Below are positions 48,501 through 57,182 of a stretch of 64,000 nt of DNA, in pieces (positions within the stretch are counted from its first letter, which is position 1; each line of letters starts with the position of its first letter). The position numbers and the translations under genes were made by a program. The notes below the pieces were generated by a model. That model was given only the letters and a program-made list of their open reading frames with translations, did no database searches and was not told where the DNA came from. This stretch comes from Gordonia insulae (GTDB lineage Bacteria; Actinomycetota; Actinomycetes; Mycobacteriales; Mycobacteriaceae): contig NZ_CP033972.1 in assembly GCF_003855095.1 (NCBI RefSeq), positions 1,736,001 to 1,800,000 on the forward strand. Reading direction: 5' to 3'.

Positions 48501-51500
48501 ATGACGACCTCGGCCAGCATCAACGGGCTGGCCGCGTGTCGGTTCCCGAGATCGCGTAGCGCGCTCCCCACGTCGGCGGACAGGCGCACACGTCGACTCG
48601 CGACGGTGTACCCGCGACCGGGCTCTGGCGGAACGGCGTGCGGCAATGACGTCGTCGGCGGCCCGCCGGCCAGGCGGTCGCGCCAGAACTCGAGGTCCTT
48701 GGCCAGCGCCGATCGGGGATCGTCGGGGTTGCCGAGGCGATCTCGCTGTCGCAGCGCGAATTGACCGTACGTCACGGGCAGCGGGGTCCACCGGGGCGAA
48801 CGGCCCGAGCTGCGCGCCCGGTACGCCTCCACGAGCCCCGACACCACGTGTGGGAACGAACCCTCGTCTGTCGCGATGTGATGCCCGGAGAGCACCAGTG
48901 TGGTTCGGTTGCGACCGCGCACCAGCAGGAGCCGGAGCGGGATGTCGGCGGACAGGTCCATCGGACGTGCCAGGAACTCACGCACGGCCGCGGCGGCGCC
49001 GGCGTCGTCGTCGACGTCGCGGGCGGTGACGATCTCGTGGCCGGGCAGGTGCGCGGTGTCGAGAACCTGCTGCCCCAGTTCCGCGCCGTCCCAACGGAAG
49101 ACGGTGCGCAGTGCCGGGTGGTGGTCGACGAGGTCGAGCAGCGCCGCGGTGAGGGCATCGATGTCAAGCGGGCCGTCGGTGTCGAAGAGCCCGCCCACGC
49201 GGTAGGCCGACCTGTCCCCCGACATCTGCTCGGTCAGCCATAGTGATTGCTGGCCATAGGATGCCGGGGACACCTCGCCGACATCGATCAGGGCGAGGTC
49301 GTCCGCGGAGTCGGCGGCACCGACCGCATCCACGGATTCGTTGTCGGTGGACAGTCGCAGGGCCGCGGCGAGCCCGGCCGGTTCCGGGTTGTCGAAGATC
49401 TGCTGGATGTCGGTGCGGATGCCGTGGGTGGCCAGTCGCGCGACCAGTCGGTTCGCCGACAACGAATGCCCGCCGAGCGCGAAGAAGCTGTCCGTGGGAA
49501 GCACCGTCTCGATGCCCAGGATCTCCGCAAAAGCGGTGCACAGCAGCAACTCCAATGCCCCGACGTCGCCGGGCATCGCCGCCGGCGGGTGCGGCGGTGG
49601 GGTCGGCAGCGCATTCCGATCGACCTTGCCGTTGGCGTTGCGCGGCAGCCGATCGAGAATCATCACGGTGGCGGGCACCTGGTGACGAGGGAGGGTGTCG
49701 ATGACACGTGTCCGGATCTCCGACGGTGTCGGCGCATCCATCGGATCCGCAACCGTGACGTAGGCGACCAGAACGGGCTCACCCGCCACCAGTTCGCGGG
49801 CGACGACCACGGCCTCGGTGATCGTCGGCACAGCGGTCAGCGCACTCTCCACTTCGCCGGGGTCGATCCGCAAGCCGCGCAACGATATCTGATGATCTGC
49901 GCGGCCGAGGAATACCAGCCGACCGCCGGACCAGGCGACCAGGTCGCCGGTTCGGTAGAGCCGCCCGCCTGCACGCTCCGACCAGGGGTCGGCGACGAAC
50001 CGACTCGACGTCGCCGCGGTGTCGCCGAGATATCCGAGCGCGAGCTGTGCGCCCGCCACATAGAGTTCGCCGGGCACCCCGGCGGGCACCGGTCGAAGCC
50101 ACGAATCCAGGACGTGCACCGCGGTGTTGGCGACAGGTCGCCCGATACTGAGCTCGGCATCCGGATCGGCGAGGTCGGCATAGGTCACGTCTCCGGTGAC
50201 CTCGGTCGACCCGTATGAGTTCACGATCGCCGCCGGGGCCAGGGAGCGCACGCGGTTCAGCGTCGGCTCTGGTAGTTCCTCGCCACTCAGGATCCACCGG
50301 CGCAACGACGCGGGTCCGGGGTCGTTCGAGCGGGCCGACTCCCGTTCGCCGAGAAGCTCCTCGGCCACCGAGGGGACCACGGTGAGGGCGGTGGCCGATG
50401 CCTCGTCGGCGACTGCTCGCAGCCTGGCCGGGTCCGCGACCTCCTGCTCGTCTGCGATGATGACGCGCGCACCGGCGTGCACACCCGCGAGGAGCTCGGT
50501 GACGCCGTCGATGAAACCGATGGAGGACTTGGCGATCCGGACGTCCGGTCCGTCATCCGACCAGTCGCGGCGTGCCCAGGTCAGTCTGTTCGCCAGAGCC
50601 GAGTGGGAAATGGCAACGGGTTTCGGTCGTCCGGTGGAGCCCGAGGTGAAGATCGTGACCGCGGTGTGCATCACATGCAATGGTGCGCGCCGCTGGTCGT
50701 CGGTCACCGGCCGGGACGAGTACTTCCCCACCTCGGCGGGCAGATCGTCGAGGAGCACGGCGTCCCGGTCGTCGCGCAGCAGTCCGCGTTCCACGACGGG
50801 GCGATGGGTGAGGACCACTCGTGCCGCGGCCGACTCCAGCAGGAGCCGGATTCGTGCGTCCGGCGCCGAGGCGTCGATCGGTACACACACGCCGCCGGCT
50901 TCGAGTACCGCGAGGACCGCGACGGCGAGATCGTCGGTGCGCGGCGGGATCACGGCGACCGGGACGTCGGGCCCCACGCCGCGGTCGATGAGCAGTCGGG
51001 CAAGCCGGGCCACCCGGGTACGCAATTCGGTGGCCGGTACCTCACCGGCTCGGGTCACGAGCGTCGGACGGCTCTCCCCGTCGAGGACGAGGTCGATCAC
51101 GGAACCGGACGGGACATCCTGGTACTCACCACGTGTCGGCGCGTCCTCGACGGCCTGCTCGTCCGACTCGGCCAGGGCGATGCCCGCGATCGGTCGATCC
51201 CAGTGGTCGTCCCGGATCGCTGCGGTGACGAAGTGGGCGAGATGGGCACCGAGGCGCCGCAGTTCGTCACCGTCGAACCGCTGGGCATCCGCATCGAGCA
51301 CGAGCTCGAGCGCACCCGATTCGGTCAGTCGACGTCCGGTGACGGTGAGCTCGGCGACCGGGCCGCGCGCCAGCGAGTGGATCGTCGCCGGTACGTCGCC
51401 GAACCGGAGTTCGTCACCGAACGGCTTGATGTTGATCCATACGCCGGGTCGGCGACCGTCGCCGTACCGGGCGATCTGCTCGCCGCGCAGCTTGGTGTGC

Positions 51501-52489
51501 GGCCGGACTTCGCGGATCGCGTCGCGCGCCCGGGTCATCGCCGCGTGCGGGGTGGTCTCCGGCCCCACGGCCAGATGTACCGGAACCACGTTGACCGCCG
51601 TCATTGGCACCGTCAATGCCGCGGAGCCGAAACGGTTCATCACCGGGAAGCCCACGGCGATAGGCGTTTCCGATGACGCCGCGGTCTCGGCGGCGATCCA
51701 GCCGCCGATCAGCGCGGTGAGCGCGTCGCTCCACGTCGCGGAGTCGACCGCGGCACGCCGGGCGAGACCATCGCCCACCGACGCGGGCAGGTCTACGACG
51801 TGCGACCGTACCTCCGCGGCGATCGGCGCATCGGCATGGCGACGCGCCAGTGCGGCGATGTCGTGTGGTGCAGCGGCGAGCGCGCGCCAGAACTCATCGT
51901 CGGCCCGATATCGTGGCGACGTCCGATACCTCTGCTCCTCGTCGACGACGTCCCCGAGCGCACCGAATGAGCTCGGCGGCTCCGGCTCTCCGGCCGAGCG
52001 CGCCGAGTACACCTCGGCGGCACGGCGGCCGATGAGGGTGAGCCCGAACGCATCCGCGACGATGTGATGGGCACGGAGACAGACGATCCGATGGTCGGGC
52101 GCCACCTCGAGAATCGCAGCGGTACAGCATGGTCCGGTGGCCAGGTCGATCGCGAGGTCAGATTGGTCACGCATCCACGCGAATGCGGCATCCCGGTCGT
52201 CGACCGATACGAGTGCGATCCGGTCGATCCGACCGAGGTCGTGCGTCCACAGCTCCTGCACCACCGAACCGGCCTCGGCAGCGAACACCGCCGACAGGCC
52301 TTCCGCTTCGGCCAGCGCGCTCGCCAGAGACCGCCGCAGCAGGTCGCCGTCGACCGTGCCGCGCAGTTCCCACGCCTGCGCGACCACGAAGGTGGCGGAT
52401 CGACCGGGCAGTTGCTGGCCGAACCACATCGCGGCCTGCGCCTCGGTGGCCGGTACCCGACGGACGGCGGAGAGAGTGGATGACGACAT
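42554..52489 (-). CDS. Non-ribosomal peptide synthetase, C-A-T-C-(E-like)-C-A-T-TE (siderophore assembly)
   Basis: The 3311-residue NRPS has C1 (10-430, HHIVADAFG at 141), A1 (460-965, A4 motif GFIDGVTE at 658), T1 (serine 1009 in FFALGGHS), C2 (1072-1540, HHIATDEGS at 1203), and a 385-residue block (1560-1945) with eroded epimerase-like traits. C3 (1975-2400) has [12 protein letters not shown], typical of domains that follow an epimerase, and EHILIDGWS at 2109. A2 (2425-2940) has the normal [11 protein letters not shown]2 (serine 2987 in DAGGNSL) and a thioesterase (serine 3127 in GWSYGG) end the protein. No A-T pair separates C2 from the eroded block. The thioesterase makes this the releasing enzyme. 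The ATG at 52489 lies eight bases after panD. Confidence 0.94.
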   Translation of the reverse strand: MSSSTLSAVRRVPATEAQAAMWFGQQLPGRSATFVVAQAWELRGTVDGDLLRRSLASALAEAEGLSAVFAAEAGSVVQELWTHDLGRIDRIALVSVDDRDAAFAWMRDQSDLAIDLATGPCCTAAILEVAPDHRIVCLRAHHIVADAFGLTLIGRRAAEVYSARSAGEPEPPSSFGALGDVVDEEQRYRTSPRYRADDEFWRALAAAPHDIAALARRHADAPIAAEVRSHVVDLPASVGDGLARRAAVDSATWSDALTALIGGWIAAETAASSETPIAVGFPVMNRFGSAALTVPMTAVNVVPVHLAVGPETTPHAAMTRARDAIREVRPHTKLRGEQIARYGDGRRPGVWINIKPFGDELRFGDVPATIHSLARGPVAELTVTGRRLTESGALELVLDADAQRFDGDELRRLGAHLAHFVTAAIRDDHWDRPIAGIALAESDEQAVEDAPTRGEYQDVPSGSVIDLVLDGESRPTLVTRAGEVPATELRTRVARLARLLIDRGVGPDVPVAVIPPRTDDLAVAVLAVLEAGGVCVPIDASAPDARIRLLLESAAARVVLTHRPVVERGLLRDDRDAVLLDDLPAEVGKYSSRPVTDDQRRAPLHVMHTAVTIFTSGSTGRPKPVAISHSALANRLTWARRDWSDDGPDVRIAKSSIGFIDGVTELLAGVHAGARVIIADEQEVADPARLRAVADEASATALTVVPSVAEELLGERESARSNDPGPASLRRWILSGEELPEPTLNRVRSLAPAAIVNSYGSTEVTGDVTYADLADPDAELSIGRPVANTAVHVLDSWLRPVPAGVPGELYVAGAQLALGYLGDTAATSSRFVADPWSERAGGRLYRTGDLVAWSGGRLVFLGRADHQISLRGLRIDPGEVESALTAVPTITEAVVVARELVAGEPVLVAYVTVADPMDAPTPSEIRTRVIDTLPRHQVPATVMILDRLPRNANGKVDRNALPTPPPHPPAAMPGDVGALELLLCTAFAEILGIETVLPTDSFFALGGHSLSANRLVARLATHGIRTDIQQIFDNPEPAGLAAALRLSTDNESVDAVGAADSADDLALIDVGEVSPASYGQQSLWLTEQMSGDRSAYRVGGLFDTDGPLDIDALTAALLDLVDHHPALRTVFRWDGAELGQQVLDTAHLPGHEIVTARDVDDDAGAAAAVREFLARPMDLSADIPLRLLLVRGRNRTTLVLSGHHIATDEGSFPHVVSGLVEAYRARSSGRSPRWTPLPVTYGQFALRQRDRLGNPDDPRSALAKDLEFWRDRLAGGPPTTSLPHAVPPEPGRGYTVASRRVRLSADVGSALRDLGNRHAASPLMLAEVVIAIALRAYGAGEKVRFGSPVTLRDDERLAGVVGFFVNTVVFTVDLSGDTDVIGALARVRDDNLSAVAHRTAPFQLVVDAMRDQRPEAAGAGARSPLFQVMVAYRDGAMPREFDLGGDTLRHVERAEMYDRIGLSPDSDAAKFELVFGVEETSEGTWVVGVDYARELFDVETIDGIMETVAAVAVAIATDESLPVDELTRLSAAAVTATPDPVDTVAEADREAGADLSPNVGEIDLPIGDPVPVWALRRAYLACAPIIFGGSDATGNGVTPDPLCPVQAERAMAVAGGFSAVRYTSDGVTHPWPSRVGVGCHIDDTGHVTAGRLCMRYGDPVMVDTTARMLMTLAHDLTADVSRPEMPVLPDPGVVRRRWSDIAADDELLDNEFWVDFVEDNVDADVFRLTEDQAVGQAEPVHATDVVRRAAAAAAPVTGRDTADTVLTALAVMLGARVASSDADTVVVDLETSARDADIACTPGRVVHRHPVALATDVLLDEPGAAYHSVAGVRVPAEQAKVYQLLRHENVHTRDMFDDAPDADILLQVFDSEVEIADAPAELGRYGLVVTAHVGDETDGRRMIRLTAIGVGGGAAGSIDLPAMTQTVAELGVGPADDLRALVDLGARNALQSNEITPLVTLPPAQARTCTELFGPLEDVLPVSPLQEGLLFHLRMAAEQGVPDLYASQARLTLRGTPDIERLRAAVSELLSRHPNLRAGFVTTGDRSLQVVPRATPVPMRVQVAADEPAAVDLLRDERARPFSAAQPPLIRFLVIELDRDSWLLAITFEHILIDGWSYQLVLGELLALYDDPSGATLPAPTPYRDYCAWLATQDVEGARSAWGRYLSGFAEPSLLRPDAVGRDADPSAARDHHRDLSRDLTDRVRSLARSTGTTVSTVLQSAWGVTLARLTGSSDVAFGTTVSGRPPELPGSENIVGLLFNTVPVRVVVDPWEDVDTLLTRQHRAQIDVVDAPYLSLVDITRDTGLHQLFDTLFITQNHPATDTDRRYGPDGADIRVTDTVLDDSTHYPVSFAAHPGDTIHLRCAYRGDLFDDAEIVTLTDRFVAVLDAMATDRMTTVGGLDVITPDETRRVVTDWNDTARDESTRTVADLFDEQAARTPDATAVIAGDVRMSFAELHSQVNRLARLLRSRGVGVESRVALLLPRDERMVVSMFAVFAAGGAYVPIDPDHPVDRIEYMIGVAAPTVVVTTSTLTRLIDGVEVGSVLLDDDAVRGELATRDGGTLGPGERGRVHPDNLAYVIFTSGSTGRPKGVAVGYRGLTNMYVNHQEKIFDRVVAHQEGRRLAIAHTTSFSFDASWEQLFWLLTGHHVHIIDEEMRKEPPALLSHYDATSVDGFDATPSYIDVLVENGLLDRERPAGKSTAADGVGVVFVSLGGEAVPEALWQKLRDAPGVESYNLYGPTEYTINALGADLADTPYPTLGRPIANTRAYVLDRGLRPVPPGVVGELYLAGAGMARGYLGQSEKTADRFVACPWGTPGERMYRTGDLVRWRTSGALDYLGRGDDQVKIRGYRIEPGEIADALATHPSVARAAVVARTGGTGQPQLHAFVVSTDDLRRVDECELREYLRDRLPDYMIPVAIAGVDAIPLTVNGKVDTRALPEITVADEHHEPPATDGEREVCAVVTELLGVESVSVTTSVRDAGGNSLVIMRLVSRLAELPGGDRVSVRDLLSGLTIRQIAQRIDVGPTEVSDAVGATSPLILEFAEAGSGRTVVCLPEGFGLVIPYAALLPHLPDGWGLTALRDPAQVDSEPPYADIGELVARYADSLEKAGTLAGPDGVDLLGWSYGGHLAFALAGELIGRGHVVGSLTVVDAYPVPRRAPGPLTTAEAIALTEQGLRQATGADENADHAELVRLMLGGNVSGVGDGSVDADDLRAMFDAYARCEQMLSHGTAGSVDVPSVLIGSTTGRPAEMPSIAEAWGPHLDDIRVVGEHAIPHARLLDADSVSRWVSRVETLWRSSRHPDSRSQT

Positions 52490-52497
52490 CGCAGTCC

Positions 52498-52905
52498 TCA
52501 GCGCGACGACAGCTGATCGACGGCGCCGGGGACGGGCTGGGCGGGATCGTTGCCGAGCGCGACGATCTGGTTGTCGCCGTTGACATGGACCACCTTCGGC
52601 TGATGAGCGATCAGCTCGGTCTCGTCGAGTTGCAGAAACGACATGATGATCACCAGGTCGTCGGGGTCCACCAGGTGGGCCGCGGCTCCATTGATGCAGA
52701 TGACGCCGGTGTCCGCGGGTCCGGTGATGACGTAGGTCTCCAGACGTGCACCGTTGGTGATGTCGACGACCTGAACCTTCTCCCCCTCCACCAGGTCCGC
52801 GGCGCGCATCAGCGTCTCGTCGATGGTGATCGATCCGACGTAGTGCAGATCGGCCTGGGTGACGGTGGCTCGGTGGATCTTTCCGTTCACAACGGTACGC
52901 AGCAT
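52498..52905 (-). CDS. panD: Aspartate 1-decarboxylase (pyruvoyl enzyme) in a siderophore operon
   Basis: The 135-residue PanD makes beta-alanine from aspartate. All known functional positions are present: Lys9, His11, Tyr22, the Gly24-Ser25 self-cleavage site that yields the pyruvoyl group, Arg54, Tyr58 and Asn72 followed by Gly-Ala-Ala-Ala. It resembles mycobacterial PanD closely over its first 80 residues ([17 protein letters not shown]). Normally panD sits with panC for pantothenate synthesis; here it is the first gene of the siderophore operon, eight bases before an NRPS. The likely job is to supply beta-alanine as a peptide building block, matching the unusual adenylation domains downstream. 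Confidence 0.95.
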   Translation of the reverse strand: MLRTVVNGKIHRATVTQADLHYVGSITIDETLMRAADLVEGEKVQVVDITNGARLETYVITGPADTGVICINGAAAHLVDPDDLVIIMSFLQLDETELIAHQPKVVHVNGDNQIVALGNDPAQPVPGAVDQLSSR

Positions 52906-52925
52906 TTGTCAGCTCTCCCTCGGTT

Positions 52926-52970
52926 GGGCGGGTCGGCAAGGCGGCTGGGTTCCCTCCCATGGACCCGCCT
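52926..52970 (-). promoter_or_regulatory. Inverted repeat in the panD leader
   Basis: GGCGGGTC (52927-52934) and GACCCGCC (52963-52970) form a perfect 8-base stem within the 75 or so bases that would be the untranslated leader of the panD-NRPS operon. It may be an mRNA structure or a binding site; nothing else supports it. Confidence 0.3.
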
Positions 52971-52975
52971 TGGCA

Positions 52976-52994
52976 GCAATTAAGCCTATCGTAG
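52976..52994 (-). promoter_or_regulatory. Weak iron-box-like sequence / promoter upstream of the siderophore operon
   Basis: Read on the minus strand, this 19-mer matches the IdeR/DmdR consensus TTAGGTTAGGCTAACCTAA at 11 of 19 positions and contains TAGGCT, a good actinobacterial -10 (TANNNT). Its ACGATAGGCT core recurs exactly at 54164-54173. It lies in the 117-base divergent space shared with the isochorismate synthase gene. Confidence 0.3.
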
Positions 52995-53022
52995 AACAAC
53001 CTGAGTTGGTAGATTGTGGCGC

Positions 53023-54138
53023 ATGGGTGATGACGAACTGCGCCACGATCCGGTGTTCCTGCTGTCCCGGCCGGACGAGCACGTGATCGCAGCCGGCGCG
53101 CATCGCCGCTTCGACCACCTCGGCGACGCCCGGACACACCTGCGCAGTGGCGACGGCTCGGCAATTGTGGGCGCACTCCCCTTCGACCTGCGACGTCCGT
53201 GCGCACTCACCGCACCCGTGGAGTTCCATCGACGGACTGGCCGATGGCGCGGTCGGCAACCGACCGGAGCCGTCGCGGCCCGCGTGACCGAGGCACACCC
53301 CGAACCCGCGCAACATGTCCGGCGCGTGGCACATGCGGTCGCCACCCTCGCCGACCCCTCGAACGGGATGGACAAGGTGGTGCTGGCCCGCAGGCTGTCC
53401 CTGGAATCGTCGGACCCGTTGTCGCCGTGGGAGTTCGCCGCCCGTCTCAGCGCACGCGACCACGCCGGCAACGCATTCGCTGCCGACCTCTCCCCGGCCG
53501 GGCCAGACTTCGACGGCCACCATCTGATCGGATCGAGCCCCGAGGTACTCGTCCGCAAGGACGGCGACGTCGTCACGTGTCATCCGCTCGCCGGTTCCAC
53601 GCCACGCAACGCCGATCCCGCGGTGGACACGGCCAACGGACATCGACTGCGGAGATCGGCCAAGGACCGTCGCGAGCACGGCTATGTGGTGGACGCCCTG
53701 GCGTCGGCGTTGGCCCCGCTCTGTCGCGAACTCGATGTGCCCGCCGAGCCGACGCTCACGACCACCCCGACGATGTGGCACCTGGGTACGCCGATCCGCG
53801 GTCTCATCACGGACCCCGATATCACCGCGCTGGACCTGGCGGCAGCGGTCCACCCCACACCGGCGATCTGCGGCACCCCGACTCCCCGAGCACGCGACCA
53901 CATCCTCGCCGTGGAGGGCGACCGCGGCTTCTACGCCGGTGCCGTCGGGTGGTGCGACAGCACCGGCGACGGCGAATGGATGGTCAGCATCCGCTGTGCC
54001 GACCTGGGTCCCGACGGGCGGCAGCTCGTCACCTGGGCCGGCGGCGGTATCGTCGCGGATTCCGTACCCGCGGACGAATTGGCCGAGACATCGGCCAAGT
54101 TCCGCACGGTGTTGTCGGCGCTCGACGTCGCCGGGTGA
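53023..54138 (+). CDS. Isochorismate synthase (EntC/DhbC/MenF family)
   Basis: The 371-residue chorismate-utilising enzyme has MDKVVLARR with the catalytic lysine near residue 118, [12 protein letters not shown] near 175, HPLAGSTPR, and the C-terminal [10 protein letters not shown] and GFYAGAVGW motifs. Length and motif forms fit EntC/DhbC rather than the longer MbtI-type salicylate synthases, though product cannot be settled by eye. It is transcribed away from panD out of a shared 117-base region, tying it to the siderophore operon as source of an aryl acid (2,3-dihydroxybenzoate or salicylate). The enzymes for the next steps are not in the window. The ATG at 53023 is preferred over a TTG nine bases upstream. 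Confidence 0.9.
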   Translation: MGDDELRHDPVFLLSRPDEHVIAAGAHRRFDHLGDARTHLRSGDGSAIVGALPFDLRRPCALTAPVEFHRRTGRWRGRQPTGAVAARVTEAHPEPAQHVRRVAHAVATLADPSNGMDKVVLARRLSLESSDPLSPWEFAARLSARDHAGNAFAADLSPAGPDFDGHHLIGSSPEVLVRKDGDVVTCHPLAGSTPRNADPAVDTANGHRLRRSAKDRREHGYVVDALASALAPLCRELDVPAEPTLTTTPTMWHLGTPIRGLITDPDITALDLAAAVHPTPAICGTPTPRARDHILAVEGDRGFYAGAVGWCDSTGDGEWMVSIRCADLGPDGRQLVTWAGGGIVADSVPADELAETSAKFRTVLSALDVAG

Positions 54139-54161
54139 GTTCTTCTGCAACCGAGGCCGAA

Positions 54162-54180
54162 CGACGATAGGCTATCCTGG
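54162..54180 (+). promoter_or_regulatory. Promoter / weak iron-box-like sequence before the sigma-4/HhH gene
   Basis: The 19-mer matches the IdeR/DmdR consensus at 12 of 19 positions and contains TAGGCT as a possible -10 element. Its ten-base core ACGATAGGCT is identical to the one on the minus strand before panD. The shared core may be nothing more than a promoter element. Confidence 0.3.
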
Positions 54181-54294
54181 GCCACGGACCCGGCGTCTGC
54201 GGCCTCGTCGGATCCCGCCGTGAATCGCGCTCTCGAGCAGCCCTCGGTACGCGACCGCGGACGGCCCTCCGATCGACAGTCAGGGATGCCACCG

Positions 54295-56271
54295 ATGTCT
54301 CCGTCCTCCGAGGTACTCACCTCAGCCGAGGCCACGGTCCCCGACGACGAGGAGCTCGCCGAGCGCCTGCGCGGTGAAACCCTCTCCGAGCGACCGTGGA
54401 TCGAACTGCTGCCCTGGTTGGCCGAGTACCGACAGGGACCCGGACTCCTCGCCGATGACGAGATCGTCGTCAACGCTTGGATACCCAGCAGCCCCGCGGA
54501 AACCCTGACCGACGCAAACCAGGAACGCTTCTGCCACCGCATCGCCGAGCGCTATGTGGCGGACCGGCCGTCTCGGACGCTCATCGACGATTTCCCCCAG
54601 GTGCGGGCGGGAGCCGAGCCCCTGCCCCTGCCCCGCGCAGCCCGAGAAGCACTGACCACCAACGGTGTCGACACCATCGCCGAGCTCATGACCCGGTCCG
54701 TCGGCGACATCGGGCGACTACCGGGCATCGGGCCGATCACACTGGTCAATCTCGTTGCACGGCTCGTCGCGAGATCGGCGGTCATCCACGCCGACCCGTC
54801 CGACTCCGCAGTCCCGGCGGACGCCGAGTTGCGGGCGTTTCTGACGTCGCTGTCCGAGCGCGACCGACTCGTTCTGTACGACCGAATCCTGGCGTCACGG
54901 CCCAGAACCCAGTCGGAACTCGCCGGGATGCTGGGTACCTCACGGGAGCGCGTCACCCAGATCGACCGCGGTCTGCGGCAGCGCCTGGCCCGGTCGCTGG
55001 CCGCGACACCAGGTCTGCGGGCACTGGAGGCGGAGATGATCCGACGTGCCGATCCGGTGATCGAGATCGATTCGCTCATGGACGACTTCCCGACCCTCGG
55101 TACGTCTGTGGGCGAACCCGGCATCCCACTGTGGCATCTGCTGACCGCCGCAGCACCGAACCTGATCGCCGTCGACGACTGGATCATCCGGGGCACCCTC
55201 AAAGCGGTCGCCGCCGCGACCCGGGCCACCGTGGACTCGCTCGCCAATCCGGAGGATCTGGCGCCGATCCAGGCCGTCGCGGACAGGCTCGGCCTGTCCC
55301 TCGAGTCGACCCGGAGATGGTTGCGACGCAGCGGATACGCCTTTCTCGGTGACCATGCGATCCCGTCGACCGCATCCACCGGCGACCTGGTCGCCGCGTA
55401 CTTGTCCACCGCGGACGCATCGCAGACCTTCGACGAGATCGTCGCCGGCCTCACCGCTTTCCCACGCGCGCCGTCGTCGATACGCAACGCCCTGGTGTCC
55501 GACGACCGGATCGTGAAGACGGACCGGAACAGCTACGGACTGCAGCGCTGGGGCATGCAGCAGTATGTTCCGGTGCACGTCCAGATCGACCGTATCCTCG
55601 CTGCTGCTCGCGGTCCGGTCGCCCTCGCCACGGTGATCGACGAGATCACCGGCGCCTACGAGGTCACCGAGGCCAGCGTTCGTGCGTACGCCAGCGCAGG
55701 AGATTTCGTCACCCGCGACGACATGGTGATGCGTCGTACCCGCCCCTACTCGCCGCGCAAATCCCCCACCCGCACGCGTGGCCTGTACCGCGACGGCGAC
55801 ACCATCCACTGGTCGACCACGGCGACCGCCGCCCACGTCAAGGGCTCCGCATTCAACCTGCCGTCCGCCCTGGCCGGCATCGTCGGGATCGCGCCGGGCA
55901 CACCCGTACAACTGGCCACCCGACACGGCCCCCAGTCGTTCATGTGGGTCTCCGTCCAGGCCAGATCCGGAACGATCAAGCGATTCATCACCGAACTCGG
56001 CCTCGCCGAAGGAGATCCGATCGTCCTCGACTTCATGCCGGGCAGGTTCGATGTGCGTGCCGCCGACGTCGACGCCACCGGCTCGCCGACGTCGCAGATC
56101 CTCGCCCGACTCGGACGCCCCCGCCGAGGACGCGTGTCAAAGGCCGCGATATCGGAGATCCTGCAGGAATCACTCTGGCTTCCCGATGCCGATGCCGGCT
56201 CCATCGTCGCGACCCTGCGGCAGCGCAAGGAGTTCGACCTCGCCGATCTCGTCGAATCCGTATTGCGCTGA
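54295..56271 (+). CDS. Multidomain DNA-binding protein with HhH and sigma-70 region-4-like helix-turn-helix
   Basis: I do not recognise a named family. In the 658-residue protein, residues about 113-160 resemble the RpoA C-terminal helix-hairpin-helix (LTTNGVDTIAELMTRS then IGRLPGIGPITLVNLVARL). Residues about 177-237 resemble sigma-70 region 4 (LSERDRLVLYDRIL, then SELAGMLGTSRERVTQIDRG). The middle (about 310-490) seems to hold repeated small winged-helix units, for example SIRNALVSDDRIVKTDRNSYG. The last 170 residues are unassigned. There is no sigma region 2, so it is not a conventional sigma factor. The ATG at 54295 has AGGGA eight bases upstream; a GTG at 54220 is possible but has no ribosome site. 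Confidence 0.75.
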   Translation: MSPSSEVLTSAEATVPDDEELAERLRGETLSERPWIELLPWLAEYRQGPGLLADDEIVVNAWIPSSPAETLTDANQERFCHRIAERYVADRPSRTLIDDFPQVRAGAEPLPLPRAAREALTTNGVDTIAELMTRSVGDIGRLPGIGPITLVNLVARLVARSAVIHADPSDSAVPADAELRAFLTSLSERDRLVLYDRILASRPRTQSELAGMLGTSRERVTQIDRGLRQRLARSLAATPGLRALEAEMIRRADPVIEIDSLMDDFPTLGTSVGEPGIPLWHLLTAAAPNLIAVDDWIIRGTLKAVAAATRATVDSLANPEDLAPIQAVADRLGLSLESTRRWLRRSGYAFLGDHAIPSTASTGDLVAAYLSTADASQTFDEIVAGLTAFPRAPSSIRNALVSDDRIVKTDRNSYGLQRWGMQQYVPVHVQIDRILAAARGPVALATVIDEITGAYEVTEASVRAYASAGDFVTRDDMVMRRTRPYSPRKSPTRTRGLYRDGDTIHWSTTATAAHVKGSAFNLPSALAGIVGIAPGTPVQLATRHGPQSFMWVSVQARSGTIKRFITELGLAEGDPIVLDFMPGRFDVRAADVDATGSPTSQILARLGRPRRGRVSKAAISEILQESLWLPDADAGSIVATLRQRKEFDLADLVESVLR

Positions 56272-56288
56272 CCGACGTTCCCACCGCG

Positions 56289-57053
56289 TCAGCACACCGA
56301 GAGCAGCGGCCCCTCGTGCTGCCAACCGTCTCGGTCGATCACCGGCACCACCTCGACGCCATCCGCTGTCGGCGCCGACGCGCTGTCGACACGTGCACAC
56401 GCTCCGCGGGCGGCACAGGCGATGATCAGCAACATCGTCGGCCGGGTGTTCAGCGGACCGCCCAGTTGCACACAGACGCCGGGCCACAGACCGAGTCGCC
56501 GACCGATGCGGTCGGCTTCGCGGAGCAGGTGATCGGTCGTCTCGACCCTGCCCGAGGCCAGGTCGGCCACCAGGCCACCTCCACGTGTGCGGGCCACCCC
56601 CGCGCCGACGTCGACGAGTGCGAACTCCTCCGCGACACGGAACACGGGGATCGCCGTCTCGCCGGTGACGAACTCGTCGATCGCGTCCTCCAGGACGTCG
56701 TTGTGGGTCTCGTGCGCGAGAAGGAAGTCGAGGTCGAGGTCGCGCGCCTGATCGATCGACGCGTCGTCGCACAGATCGACCGGAACGACGACCGCGTCTA
56801 TCGCCACGAGTGCATGCCAGGTGAGCACGAAGATCCAACCCGACTGCACCCCGAGCCCGATCCGGCACCCCGAGGCGACCCCACAAGCCTGCAGATCCGC
56901 CGACAGGTACTCGACGGATTCCGCGAATCTCTCGAAGTCGACGGGTTCTCCGTCGACCGTCACGGCAGGGCTGAATCCATAGCAATCCTGCGCATCGCTC
57001 AACAAGGAGCACGGTTCTACCAGCTGCGTCACTACCATCCCCGTCGCGTTCAC
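56289..57053 (-). CDS. Truncated adenylate-forming (AMP-binding) protein, probably non-catalytic
   Basis: The 254-residue protein resembles the N-terminal third to half of ANL ligases and NRPS A domains: YLSADLQACGVASGCRIGLG, then WHALVAIDAVVVPVDLCDD, and later HLLREADRIGRRLGLWPG with LLIIACAARGACARVD. The ATP-binding TSGTTG-x-PKG loop is missing where it should occur (about residue 160), and the catalytic C-terminal half is absent. It cannot adenylate by itself as read. It may be a remnant of an aryl-acid ligase or a binding or regulatory partner. It shares the iron-box-like divergent promoter region with the AraC gene, and the frame is clean with GC-rich third positions, arguing against recent decay. 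Confidence 0.65.
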   Translation of the reverse strand: MNATGMVVTQLVEPCSLLSDAQDCYGFSPAVTVDGEPVDFERFAESVEYLSADLQACGVASGCRIGLGVQSGWIFVLTWHALVAIDAVVVPVDLCDDASIDQARDLDLDFLLAHETHNDVLEDAIDEFVTGETAIPVFRVAEEFALVDVGAGVARTRGGGLVADLASGRVETTDHLLREADRIGRRLGLWPGVCVQLGGPLNTRPTMLLIIACAARGACARVDSASAPTADGVEVVPVIDRDGWQHEGPLLSVC

Positions 57054-57125
57054 AACACCGAAGCGGTGTCCGTTTCGTCGATTTCGCCCGGTTCCCCTGA
57101 CCGTGGCGGGTGTCGCTCGGTTTTG

Positions 57126-57144
57126 TAAGGCTATCTTTACCTAA
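57126..57144. promoter_or_regulatory. IdeR/DmdR iron-box candidate
   Basis: TAAGGCTATCTTTACCTAA matches TTAGGTTAGGCTAACCTAA at 13 of 19 positions, including the whole right arm ACCTAA. A second register offset by two bases also gives 13 matches, suggesting overlapping half-sites. It lies 39 bases before the AraC start and 73 bases before the divergent AMP-binding-like gene, where an iron-dependent repressor could control both. Confidence 0.55.
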
Positions 57145-57182
57145 CCTCACTATCCCGACGCAACCCGACAGGAGTTGTGCAC

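Noticed and set aside
52490..53206. N-terminal extension of the large NRPS across panD
   Set aside because: The extension overlaps panD, which has all its active-site residues in another frame, and reads as low-complexity Arg/Gly sequence. The condensation domain begins right after the ATG at 52489.
42554..57053. Complete 2,3-dihydroxybenzoate or mycobactin-type pathway
   Set aside because: Only an isochorismate synthase is present. No isochorismatase, dihydroxybenzoate dehydrogenase, intact aryl-AMP ligase, MbtH-like protein or lysine/ornithine hydroxylase could be found in the window.
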